From assembly GCF_021018895.1 (NCBI RefSeq), contig NC_079371.1, positions 13,701,501 to 13,765,500 of the forward strand: DNA of 64,000 bases, read 5' to 3'. Positions 13,443 to 25,200 of this stretch are shown here, one piece after another. Source of the stretch: Seriola aureovittata. Its lineage: Eukaryota; Chordata; Actinopteri; Carangiformes; Carangidae. Numbering within the stretch: position 1 is the stretch's first letter; every line of letters starts with the position of its first letter. Below the pieces are notes generated by a model that had not been told where the DNA came from, did no database searches, and saw nothing but the letters and a program-made list of their open reading frames with translations. Made by a program: the position numbers and the translations under genes.

Positions 13443-14526
13443 TCAAAGGGGTACAATATATGGATGGTACTGCAGCAGCCAATTGAAAAAGCTCTCAGAC
13501 TTTACAGGTCTACAAGTAAAGTGAGAAAGCTGAATTAACACTCGGCGTCAACAACCGAGAAATAAGCAATGTTTCACTGAAGTGCATCATCAAATTCCTG
13601 AAAGCATACTTTAGATGATTAAATGAAAAATGACTGTAATTTTGCAAAGCAATTCTGGAATGTTTGTGTAGGTGAGTATTGGTTTTGACAGCTACATCAC
13701 CGCCCCTTGTGGCATTAGCTTTGCACAGTCACTTCCTTATCTCTCACACTTTTCATCATGCAAACACACACTCACAAAGACCATGCTTGTGCTTTGAATG
13801 CTCCAGTAGGCGAGGATAAGCTATGGTTTCAGTCACACATATCAAATGTTTTGAACAGCAACAGCAGCAGAGGCTTGCAACATCCAGTTTTCTTTTCTTT
13901 TTTTTCTTTTTTTTTTGTCTTAAAACAGGGATTTGACCAGACACGGCTGTAAAATGAGAGAGTGCTAGAAGGAGACCAACACTGAGATAGAAAGATAAAA
14001 GCTTTTTCGATATGAAGAAATAACCTTGATGAAGAAGATAATGTAAACTGCATGTGGCGCACACGTACCATTTGATGTTAGGATTTAAATGGCAATGTTT
14101 TTATCTGAGTTAAATATATTACCCTTCAAGAAAGGAAAGTTTGTTGACTGACTCTCATGCCGACAACACATCTTACATTACCATTCTTGTCTTTTCTATA
14201 TGATGTGAGACAGCAGCTTGTGAGTTCTATTTATTTTAATAAGGACGCTGACAGTGATGTCATTTACGTAACAAAAAGTAGTTTCTCACCCAGATTGTTT
14301 ATACTGCATATTTTAAATTAATCATCTAATAAAAAATATATTCATAGGATGTGTTCTCACATGTCACATTCAGATCATTTAAAACTAAGTATACTAGGTG
14401 GGCAACTTTAAAAAACTATCAAATGGGAATACTAGCCTGTTGTAAAAGATCATTATTAATGTCAGCAAATCTCAAATGACCCTGAGTGTTCTTGCAAAGA
14501 GCCTAATGGAGCAAAGTGCCAGCGCT

Positions 14527-14545
14527 TGATGATGATGATGATGAT
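14527..14545 (+). repeat. (GAT)n short microsatellite
   Basis: Six GAT units in a row, preceded by gcttgat. Confidence 0.85.
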
Positions 14546-15797
14546 AACTTCAGAATCGAGCTAAAACTGGCATTAAAAATTAACTGACTTACACATCTTT
14601 CACATTAGCTTCAGTCTCAGAACATTACCATAGTGATTTAAAGTGTGATGGCGTAGTGCAGCTTACAGATCCTGACCCTTTGTACACTGCAGTGTCAAGC
14701 CATCGGCTCACATCAGCCTGCCTGATCTCAAGTTCATTCAAGGGAAATTAGCAGCGGTTTTAATAAAGCTTGTTGCCCGTGAGGTCACTTTAACAGTCTG
14801 ACCATGCAGATGTGACAAATTTGCTGTCATTGCTTTCAAGCTGAAGCATAATGACCGAGTATTATGCCCAAAGAAGCCTGCAGCTCACTGAAACCCTTTA
14901 ATAAGGTATGTGTGATAGCTTGATGTTGCGTGCTGAAATGTGATCACAATCTGAATGATGAATTTTGAGCAGTTTTTCGTGCTGTTGCCAAAACTAAAAA
15001 TGCACCTAACATATACTTTGCAGCAGCATTAAAGTTTAATCTTCTGTGTAAACAAACATGAACTTGTTGACATGTTATGCAGACAGGCTCTGACTGCTGA
15101 CTAGTTACTTTCAAAGATTTTCGATCCAGATGAGAACACCTGCAATGACCACTTCATACAACTTATGTTCTTGCATGCTTGAAAATCACATTGCTTGAAA
15201 ATTTACAGAGGCTCTGCACAAAAATACACCTCAGACTAGTTTCTTTTTAGTGCCATGTCGCGTGTGTGTAATGTTTATTTATGTTGATTTATTTGTTTCT
15301 CTCGATTTGAACATCCACAGTATGTTCAACATTCTCCCTCACAAACACGAAAAATGAATACGAGCGGCTTATTCTACCTCCATGCAATTCAGGGCAAAGT
15401 GATTTCAGTAAAGAGAAAGGGAGCGGGAGCACCTATACAGAGTCAGCCTACTGTGAATAAGTCTTACTTTTGTAAGGGATTGGAAATGTGGGCTTCATTC
15501 TTTGCAAGCTTGAAAAATACATTTTTAAATAAAGTATGGCGTAATGGTGGCTTTACCATTCTGTGTCAGTGGTGAGTGCGCTGTGTGTTCATCTTTAATG
15601 TTCAAGCATGAATGGGAAACAACCAGCTTCTATGCGTATCACGTGTGCCGCCACTCATGACCAACGAAATCCCCTTGAAATTTGGCGTTCTTGTTGTTGT
15701 TATTGTTTTTGTCTTTCTTCATTTGAAACGTCTTAGACACAGAAATGAACATGATACCTCATTGCAGCAGCTTTGTAAGACTCTATTCTCTTAAATT

Positions 15798-16330
15798 TTA
15801 GTATATACTGCAAATATTTGTTCTCCAGCTTTTGGAAACATTGTTAAAAGTACAGCACAATAACAGCTGTGGAGGGTTTGATTTCCACTGAGAGCACGTG
15901 TTCTCCTTCTTGCACCAGCTGCATAAGAGCATGTCCACTAAACTTTTACATTTGCCCATGACACAAGCTGCTCTGGATTCAAAGGCAAGATCGCTTGTAA
16001 TGGAGAGGTGAAAATTACGGCCAAAACAGCTGAGCCAAGGCCTTCCCAGCTGCCTCTCTGCAGCCACAATATTTGTAGCGTTATCTGTAGTGTAGCAGAC
16101 CAGTTCTCCTTTGCCCATGTTCCAGTTACAGTGTGGGCTTTTAGCCAAGTGGGCAGCCGTGCGGACATCCTGCATGCATGAAGTTTCCAAACATTGGGAC
16201 TTCAGGGACCAATTTCTTGTAATGTAGTGGACTGCCTCATGCTGGGAGTCATGTTAAAACTGGACCATGTATCTGTTGTAGAAGCAAAAAGTAGCTGTCC
16301 CCTGTGTAACGCTTTTTTCACCAACCTCTC
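15798..16330 (-). pseudogene. hAT-superfamily transposase fossil
   Basis: Translating the minus strand gives a TTDTWSSFNMTPSM segment (about 16,240-16,280). A frameshift follows, then VHYITRNWSLKSQCLET (about 16,180-16,235), then YTTDNATNIVAAERQLG (about 16,045-16,105), CFGRNFHLSI and KCKSLVDMLL. These match, in order, the conserved core of hAT / ZBED-type transposases: the TTDxWSS segment holding the first catalytic aspartate, the (V)HYI...W.L segment, the TTDNA.N segment with the second aspartate, and the C..H motif. The C..H motif appears degraded here (CFGR where family members have CxxH). The open frame 15,798-16,190 keeps about 130 codons. The upstream part is shifted and carries stops, and the C-terminal dimerisation region and catalytic glutamate are not seen. 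Sequence to about 16,700 may contain N-terminal remnants, but no BED zinc finger was recognised. It is a dead gene and almost certainly not expressed as an enzyme. Confidence 0.8.
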
Positions 16331-18592
16331 TGGTCTTTGTGTATACATGCTTTAAAGTGCTGTTGTCAAATCTTTAGAACATGTTCTTGATGGCTACTCC
16401 ACTTCTTTTTCTTTTTTTCTTTAACTGTCTGAATGACTTCATCACAGTCCAAATATTCTCTGACTGCATCTGTCAGTGTTACCATTTGTCACTGTCATGT
16501 TTATATTTTATGGAAAAGGCAAATGCTGGAGCCACCTGTCCTGAGCCAGATGTTGTAAAAAGTGGAATGGCAGCAGACTTGTTCCAAGCCAGGCGCAGGG
16601 TGGGCTATCATTTTCATTTCAGCTTTGGGGGAAGACATCAAACAGAAACTGCTCAAGTCACTACGATTATAGTTTTCACCAACAAGGGAACAGATGATTG
16701 ATGTCATTGTTATAAATCCATAAAAATGATTATAAATAATTCATCTGGATAAATCTGGATAGCACCTGTCCCCCTGTAAAAACTACACCAAATAGGCCAT
16801 ATGCTGTTGGCTCTTCAGGTGATTCCTCTTTCAACAATTTCAGCAATTGCAGCATTTTGAGTGCTGCATTGAACAGTTAAACACGCACACTATTTAAACC
16901 CATGTAAATTAATTAATAGTGATTGTAACTGTTTTCGAGTCTAAAACACATTCACAGTGGCAAAATGAATTAAACAAGCATTTAAATGACAGCATACGGG
17001 CCAAAAAAAGGTAGAAACCTATGATGTCAGACGTCATTCTTATAATCCTGATTCTCATGCACAATATGCACAAAAAGCTGATGGTCTCTCCTGAGCTTTA
17101 TTCGCTTTGTGAGTGCCGATAGAGCTCAGAAAACCCTGAGAGTTAAGCTGATAGCTCAGAGAGGTTGTGAGTTACAATCCTGTTTAGATCTTCAATCTGT
17201 CATTGTGTCTCTTCAACAAAATGACATTTTGTACAAAGATATGAAAAAAACTGACAATGGCTCTGTATAAGGAGGAGGCTGGTTTGAGAAGTAATTGCAG
17301 CTGATTTGGGGATTTTGTCGTATATGCTGCAGCGAAATTAGAATTTAGTCGTAAAAAAATTTAAAGGTCTTTTTTTTTCTTCTTTGGTTTGCAACTCTTC
17401 AGGAATATACATAAACAAAGCGTTGCTTCAACATGAAAATAAAGGCCTCTGTGTACAGTTCAGAGCACAGGTCACCTGAGAATTGGAGATGACTCACAAT
17501 GTCACAAGGTTAACTGACACTAACAAGAGATTTATTTTGAAGTTCTGTGTTCTTCAGTGTGATGGTTGTTTTCTCATGTGTAGCGGTGAGACACATGACA
17601 TGCTGTCATTTTTTTTTATAGCCTGTCAGCACACTGTTTACAAGACATTATGTCATTGTGTGGGCATCTGTGCTTCTGTCTCTGTGTAGATATTTTCTTG
17701 TGAATAAAACTGATCGTAGCTTCAAACTAATATCACGTGTCATCTGTAATGTAGATAGTCTTATTAGATTTTCAGGGTTCTTTAAAACATTTATTTGCAC
17801 AGTAAATTCTGTCAATTGAAATCAAGGGGAGTACGTGAGTATATCATTTCACCTTTAGATCACAGGTACCATGTATGAAATGATTAAGATCTGATTGGAT
17901 TTCAAACATCTTAGAAAATAAATTTGCATGTTGATGAGAAACGGACATTCTAGAGCCAAAGTGCCTCTTGGTTTTCCTACATGCATAATGACACTGTCTC
18001 ACCATGAATTTGTAAATGTTCTTTGAAGCTAGACACATTTTGCCTTGGACTAGTTTGATGGCCAGACTGTCTCCAGTTGTAAATATTTGTATTGCATTTT
18101 TTCAGCTGTCAGTTGTATAAATTGTCTAGCAGTGTCAAAATTCTTGTAGCCCGTAAAGTTAGTTGCCACTCAGGACACAATTAGTGGGGTTCTTGCGGCG
18201 CTTTATTGTCCATCAGGACACAGCTAAGAAAACATTGAACAGTGGACATAACCTATTTCATAACCCCCCCCACACGCACACACACAAACAAACACACACA
18301 CCAAATCCACACCACAGTAAAATATAACATAGAAAACATGGCAGTGGGCTCTTGCTATACAAAACACAAACAGAATGTTCAACCAAAGCCCCATTAAATA
18401 TGGTGACATGATGAATGGACAGTTTTTACAGACACTCTGGAGATTACACTCTTAAATATCGTGCATGGCGGTCTCTGACCAATGCCAACAATTACAGGCC
18501 AGCAACACCAACACTACTTTACAAAACAGTCTGACACCACCATCCTCCATGCACGTCTAGACCGGTCCAAAAGTAAACAAAACGATAGATTA
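16331..18592. other. No gene seen; possible hAT flank then plain sequence
   Basis: The first 400 bases may belong to the decayed hAT element, but no motif fixes this. The rest is AT-rich. A C8 run followed by a CA-rich patch lies at 18,262-18,302. No exon was recognised. Confidence 0.45.
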
Positions 18593-19216
18593 ATGCTACA
18601 TCCATACTGCTTTGGTTTGGTTTTAAAACGCATCACTTTTGCTACGTTTACGCTTGGCATATACACTACTCCTGAGTTATCCAGCTCTTAAAATGATTTA
18701 TGAGATTGAGATTGAGATTTATGGAAATGCTGTTGGAGCCATTTTAGTTTGAAAACTCTGGGGTTATGTTGTAGTCTGGACAAGCAGAGACGGAGACCTT
18801 TGGAAAAAGTGATGCAGACACCCACAGTTGCTCCCTGATTGGGTCTTATCAGTCATGACTAGCAGTGGTGCATGCAACACGGATAATGTATTACAAGCGT
18901 TGCCTTGTTGTCTTTGTTAGAAGCTGTTAAATTCTGCATTTTGATGCTACAACTGCCTTTTGCTGTTGTTCGTTCGCAGTAGTTTCTGCAACTAACCAAC
19001 TGCAGACTAGACAGTTTGCTTCCAGTTTACACTGCCACACGGAATGCCCAGTGTACGTGACTGGTCATGTGATATGCATTTTCAGGTGTGATAGTATGGA
19101 AAGAGTTTATTTCTGATACAGATTTAAAATGGTTGTCTGGATGGAGACAGTACAGTTAGGGAGATGATCCTGATCGTTTTCATTTTGAAAATGTATTAGT
19201 GTGGATGTATAGTGCA
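18593..19216. mobile_element. Non-autonomous hAT-like element (MITE)
   Basis: The left end contains gctacatccatact and the right end agtgtggatgtatagtgc, which are imperfect inverted copies of a CTACATCCACACT-type terminus. Just inside, a 'ggttttaaaacgcatcac' block at the left faces a 'cgttttcattttgaaaatg' block at the right. I recognise this layout from a common percomorph family in which the ends read like 'agtgtggacgtagcc'. The interior (for example 'gtgatgcagacacccacagt') has no long open frame, so the element depended on a foreign transposase. Target-site duplications cannot be fixed by eye. The terminal bases are approximate to about five positions. Confidence 0.7.
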
Positions 19217-22200
19217 AGTTGTGTTGTGTTGGAATAACTGCAATATTACACAACACATCTGATAACATCAGGTAAACTGTGGGCAGCACACTCGAACTGT
19301 ACATCACATTACCAGTGAATAACCAGAAAATGTACATTCAAAAAGAAAGAACACATATGTGTGGGTTGAATTATACGAGTTTACTACCTGGAGACATTCT
19401 TATATACTGTCAACAGTAAAAAAAAAAATGTATTTATTGTATCAGCAATACACTTTGTGTTTTGTGTGCTAAAACTGCATTAAAAATGCAATGACTACTC
19501 CATGTTGGAAGAGGAATAACGGTGCAACAGGAGAGTGCAAAGGACCGTGGAGCCATTATTGCAGTCTTTAATGGAAAGCCCTGTAATGAACCTCTGTAGT
19601 TTTGCCATTTACTGAAATTCAAGCGCATAAAGCAAGTAGTAAGTATCCCGGGAGTTTCCAGTTTCAACAACCATTTCTGTACTCATACACTGTGTGGTTG
19701 GATATAATTGTCTAAATCTATGTTTATAACCATTTCATTGTTACTTAACATTTTCAACAGGCATATAATCCGACTCAGTTGAGATTTAAGGCTGCATGGA
19801 TGTGTTCAAATACCCATGAAGGCAAGAGCGTTTTCTGTATTTTGACCTGCTTTGAGGCAAATTATAATATTTATCTAAAATGTCCTGCAACATGCCTGTC
19901 TGACAGTCTGCTCAAGGTTGTTGCTCTTTAATTTGGCACAGACTGTCTAATAAGATCATTGTGTGAGAAGATGGCTGTCACTGATGTCAGGGAAAGGACA
20001 GCTGACAGGGACACAGAGGTTGATAGACACGGAAGCAAGTGAATAAATATCAGAGGCTTTTGAGAAAAGCGGGAAAAGAAAATCCACTGCTGCAATTACA
20101 CAGCAGACTTTGCCAGATTTATAGAATTAAATATTGCTATTCAAATGAATGTATTGTTGTCAATCATTTGTAAGGTCTTTATGATTACCATAGGTGCGTG
20201 CTAATATCTGTCCAAGACTTTTATTTTTTTCATACAAAGACACATATAGTATGATTATTCAATTAGGCATAACGACATATGATCTACACTGTACTTGTTA
20301 AACTTTCTAATTTCATTAACTACAGTGCTCATATACATGCATAGATGTTCATTCTATGACATTTTGTTTGCACTTTGCCGGAGAGAAAGGACTGCCTGGC
20401 GAAACATTTCAAAGTCTGAACTTGATGCCACACTCACTACAAAATCCTGCAGTTCTATCGCATCAGCAGACCGTACCACTATCATCTGAATCATTAAGCC
20501 AAATTAATGATGCATAATATTCAGTGTGCTTCTCTGTCCACGGTTCTTTCTTGTGGAGGTTAAAATTTTCGAATAGTGTGTCTGCGTGTGTGTGTGTGTG
20601 TGAGTGAGGTGAAAAAAAAAAAAGTGGTCAAATCATAGATGGGGTTGATTAGTTATTAACCCTCGGAGAGGGCTGATCTTAATTATATCTATCAAAGCAG
20701 TTCAAAGGATTTTTTGCTCTTATCTTTTCTTTTTTTTTTTTTTGCTTGCTTTGGCCTATAGCTGTTGCATTACGGTTGGAACTTTTTTTTTTTTTTTTTT
20801 TCACTCAGTGATGGTGTGTGTATATGGGTATCCATTAATCCCTATATCTGGGTATGGTTTTACATTGACACGAATACTCAAGTGACCTTATTATAGGTGC
20901 AGATACAGCAGTTATCAGAGGGACTGCCTTGTAAGAGTTGTAGGGACCTAGCACTCTGCCTTTGTATCATCAGCTCAGAGTTAACTTTGGAAATGCTCCT
21001 TTAGATTCATGTCTCAGTTTGCTTTGTGTGTCAAGGTCATGTCAATGACAGACTGGATGGCGCTTTTGTGCCTGAATTTAGCCCATTTAAATCTTTAAAT
21101 CACTGCCTTAAGGCTCCAAATTGAGAAAACAGCCAGGGTCTCATTTCCAAAACCATCTGAGCATAATAAGTATGAGCTGTCCAATGGCATTTGTGTGTCG
21201 ATCTGCTGGAGTGCAGAGATGGAGTGCAGGCACCGCCAAGGACCCATTATTTCAGACCCCCACAGTTCCAGGGAATTGCAAAGGTGCTTCTCCACATACC
21301 TCAGCACATTCTCATTTGCTATGTTATCATAAAAAGTGTGTTTTAACCCATTTGTACTGAAATACTAGTTTTTACTGGATTTCATATGTAAACATCCCCA
21401 GTGATATGTTCACTTACACTGTGTAGTTCCAGCCACATTTTGAACTTTGAAGAATTCACAAAATCATATCGGTTTTAACTGACTGATGCTAGAGAAATAT
21501 GTTTGTTTGCTGGTCTGGTAGAATTCTCCTGTATGTGTCTCTGATATAAGTCTCACATTTATTCTCGGTGGAAAACCTCCTAATGTCTTTGGGTTAGATA
21601 TCTCAGATATCTGTTCTCCTGTTCTTGGCTTTGGGAAACACTTGACATTTTACACACCTGCTGGAACTTAGTTTTTGCTCACTATTTCTATTATTTCCAG
21701 CTCGTTCCACAAGTCTCAGCATTTTATGCTTTACTGTGCAGTGTCTATTGTCTTAGCTCTGCAATGGATTAACTATATACAGCAAGAAAAGTCAAGAGGC
21801 TGATCAAATAATTCATAGCACATGAGAAAACAATTGCATATGGCAAAATATTTATTCTAATGCTCAAAATCGACAAGTCTGCTCTATTTCAAAATAAAAC
21901 TCCTCATCTATTTTTGGTGGTTCAAGTCCTTTTGTCTTTTCTTTGATATACTCCTAGCAAGGGAAATCTCTTTCCATTATCCATGGATATATGTGGTGCT
22001 GTAATAATACTAACAACCCAAGATATAATCTTGGATGGATTTCTTATCCCCAGACAAGTCATAGTGCCTCCTTGAACATCAATTCAACTTTAGATTTTGC
22101 TCAGCTTTAATTATGAGGCCAAGTGCTATGAGGGTTACAAAGACACATTGTTATAAAGCCTGATACAAAATGTCTCACACATCATGAAAAGCGGGTGTGT

Positions 22201-25200
22201 TAATGAGCACAATGTAGGCTGCAGCTCTTTGACACAAAGAAAGTTATGATCTATTTTCTTTGGCTGCTGCAGAACCTTTGACCCACTCTTTGTTTATCCC
22301 ATCGCAGTACATGACTCCCTCCTCGCCTTGTCTCACACCAGTGGGTTCCTCATGATACAAATGACTGGCCTGGCCTAAGAGAGGGTACTTAACCAACAAC
22401 TGGCATTTGGCTCTGTTTTATCATTAGACACGCATGTCTCTAAAATGCAAGCTCTGTGGAGCAGAATAATTATACAAACCAATTCTTGCTGTTGTTAATT
22501 AGACTGATCTAAGGTTGGTTGAATTGTCACCATCGCAGGTTGGAAGATGCAACTTCCAGGTGGAGGTTGATGGAGAATCTCAGCATGTTACTAAGGAGCC
22601 AGTGAGTGCTTCTACAAGCCCATATGCTTCCTGTGCCCGGGTCTGACTCATCAATGTCAAAATCACTTTGCAGGTGCATGTTTTGTCTGGTCTCATGAGG
22701 GTTTTGATGCCATAAAACTGACATTCAGATGGAGTGGAAGATATTTGCTTTTGAGCAGCAAATGAGCAGAATAAGATTAAATGATCATAAAACGCCACTT
22801 GATCTATTATCTGCATAGTTTTCATCATTGCGCTTGTATGTTTAAGTTATATGAAGTAATTTATTTAATTATAAATTTATTTTAAACAATACGCTGAAAA
22901 ATTACAATGTGTTGAATTTCTGAAATAAAGGAATAATGCAATGACTGCATCTGACTGTATCACAAAGGCCTACTGTCTTTCTTAGCACAAATATATCTCC
23001 TCAATACAAAAGACACAACACAAAATGCTTGTCATAATTTCTCATGTTTTATTTTCTCATGATTCTTAAATGCTATTGATTTGATCACAAAAGAATTGTT
23101 TTCTGATGATAATATAAAAAGACAAAGAAAGAAAGAGAAAAAAAAAACTTATGGTAGGTGTTATGTTGTGAACACAGAATGATTACCTGTTATGAAAAGA
23201 TCTTCACAAAGTAAAAGAATGAAAGTGCAAATTGCCATCTTAAAAAAAAACTAAAAAAACTAACAAACACTTTTTTGCAGCCAAAAGAAAACTAAATGTT
23301 ATTGAAAGCCATAATTTTATTATCAAATGTCAGATAACAGATCAACTGTACAAAGAAAACAAAAAAGCAAAACAACAAAACCTAAAGATATTCAGTTACA
23401 GAGAAAATAAGCCAATCTGTTTGCTTGGAGAAGCTTGAACCATTGCATGAGTGACATTTTTTGCTTAAAAAAAATTCATGAAATTGATTTTCAATTAACA
23501 AAACAGTTGCAGATCATTTTCTTTTGATTTCTTAACTTACTGTTTTCTTAACTTGCTGTAAACCTCAGCCTCAGAAGCCTTTCTTCCTTTAATGCAGCTC
23601 CACTCTACTTTAGTTTACACTGTAATGTTGAGCACCGTAGCGTATGGTTCTTTCAGCGCGAATAGTCCATCAGAAGTCAAGGATACCAGCTGAATTTTAA
23701 ATTCTGACTGACACTCTCTTCCTTCACATTATGTGAATCCTAACTTCCCACTGTCATTTTCTATTCATTCATATTAGATATCTGAATGGCAACCTTGGAA
23801 CACGTTGTCCTGCCCACCTTTGTTTGATTATGAATTCAAAGCTTTAGTTGCTGAGCTGGTGTTATGATAATGCACGGCACCCCTCTGTGATATACAAAAT
23901 TGGTTTTGACAACAAGCTTGCTCTTAGATTCACACTGCCCCAAGACCACAGATTTAACATATAGCACACATCACACAGGCTCCTCTCCCCTAGTAACGGT
24001 GGAGGAGGGTAAAGGGGTGGGGTGGGGGGGGGGGGTGGGGTGGGGGGGGGTGGGGGTGTAACTATTCCTGAATGATGTGAGTGGCCAACAAATTCATAAA
24101 ACACTGTCGTTTTCCCTGACACATACACTCACTCGCTTTTCCCTGTGGATCCCCCCCCTAGTTGAGGGAAATGTGCCCTTGACAGTCCCGACGTCAGCTG
24201 TGATTTTGTCACTCAGTGGGCGAAATACGCTGTGGTGCGGCAGACTTCTTGGATACTAATAACTAAAGAGGGCGGTCAACCCTCCTGATAACTCATAGTC
24301 TAGTGAGGGTTAGCAGCTCTTTAACAACTTTAATGAAGAAACCCCTGCACTTCAGGTGAAAAATCATTATAGTAGGCGCCTGTGCCTCCAACATTATTAT
24401 ATTATCTGTTACAGGCCATATAGTGTGTGAGTAACTTAACTACCTAAGTATTTTAGAGGTCCGGCGAGTTTTCTCTTTTTAGCTCCAAACAGCTGCTAAG
24501 AAAATTACAGCAACAGCTCTCAAGTGCATACAACAAATGAGGTTGCTGACATTGGTGGAAGGAGATGTCTACTTCACTGAGCAGCAGAGGTGAATCAACA
24601 GATTTGTTTTCCAATCGAAGACAGAAAAAAAAAAAAAAAAAAAGACAGACATATACAGACACACCAACCTGTGAGAGGACATCAGTAATGGGCTCACATT
24701 TTCCTAATCTCCTTTGATGGATTCAGGCCATGATTTTCATTTAGTCCAAAAGAGATAACCAAACTGTCAGCTATGCGGCTGCTTTGCTTTAATCTCCGCC
24801 TGCAGCCAATAATCACCCTGCAACCCGCAACCCTTTGTCAATTGTTAATCTTGTATTGAAGACATTTAGATGCCAGGATGGTATTCTGCATCCTAGGATA
24901 ATCCAAGGGGCCACTGAGGAGAGGCAAATTGGATTCATTATTAAATTTTGTATTATTAAAAAGACAAATGAATTGAGTTCTCCAAAGAATTTACAGAATC
25001 ACTTAAAAAAATAAAAAATAAAAAAATCGTTAAAGCGCAGATGCATATCACGTCTCCTGCAGACTGACTGAAAGATTAGCATAAGCATGTTAGGACAATA
25101 TTCACTCTTTGCTGTAATACTTATTATATAGTTATAATGACTAAAAGGCATTTAACACGTGGCTATCTGCTGTTTCCTTTCAATGCAAGTGTATTTAAAT

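Larger units (their letters stand above)
7871..15797. other. No gene seen; long mostly single-copy stretch
   Basis: Frames up to 170 codons occur (10,190-10,702 is the longest) but show no recognisable domain and no convincing splice context. Low-complexity parts include a C10/A-rich run at about 8,380-8,411, poly(C) at about 10,083, and poly(T) at about 13,176 and 13,890-13,916. A TATA-like site at 13,435 is listed separately. The stretch could hold conserved non-coding elements, but I cannot show this. Confidence 0.5.

Noticed and set aside
23862..24128. A proline-rich minus-strand frame.
   Set aside because: It is the translation of the G-rich tract and not a protein.
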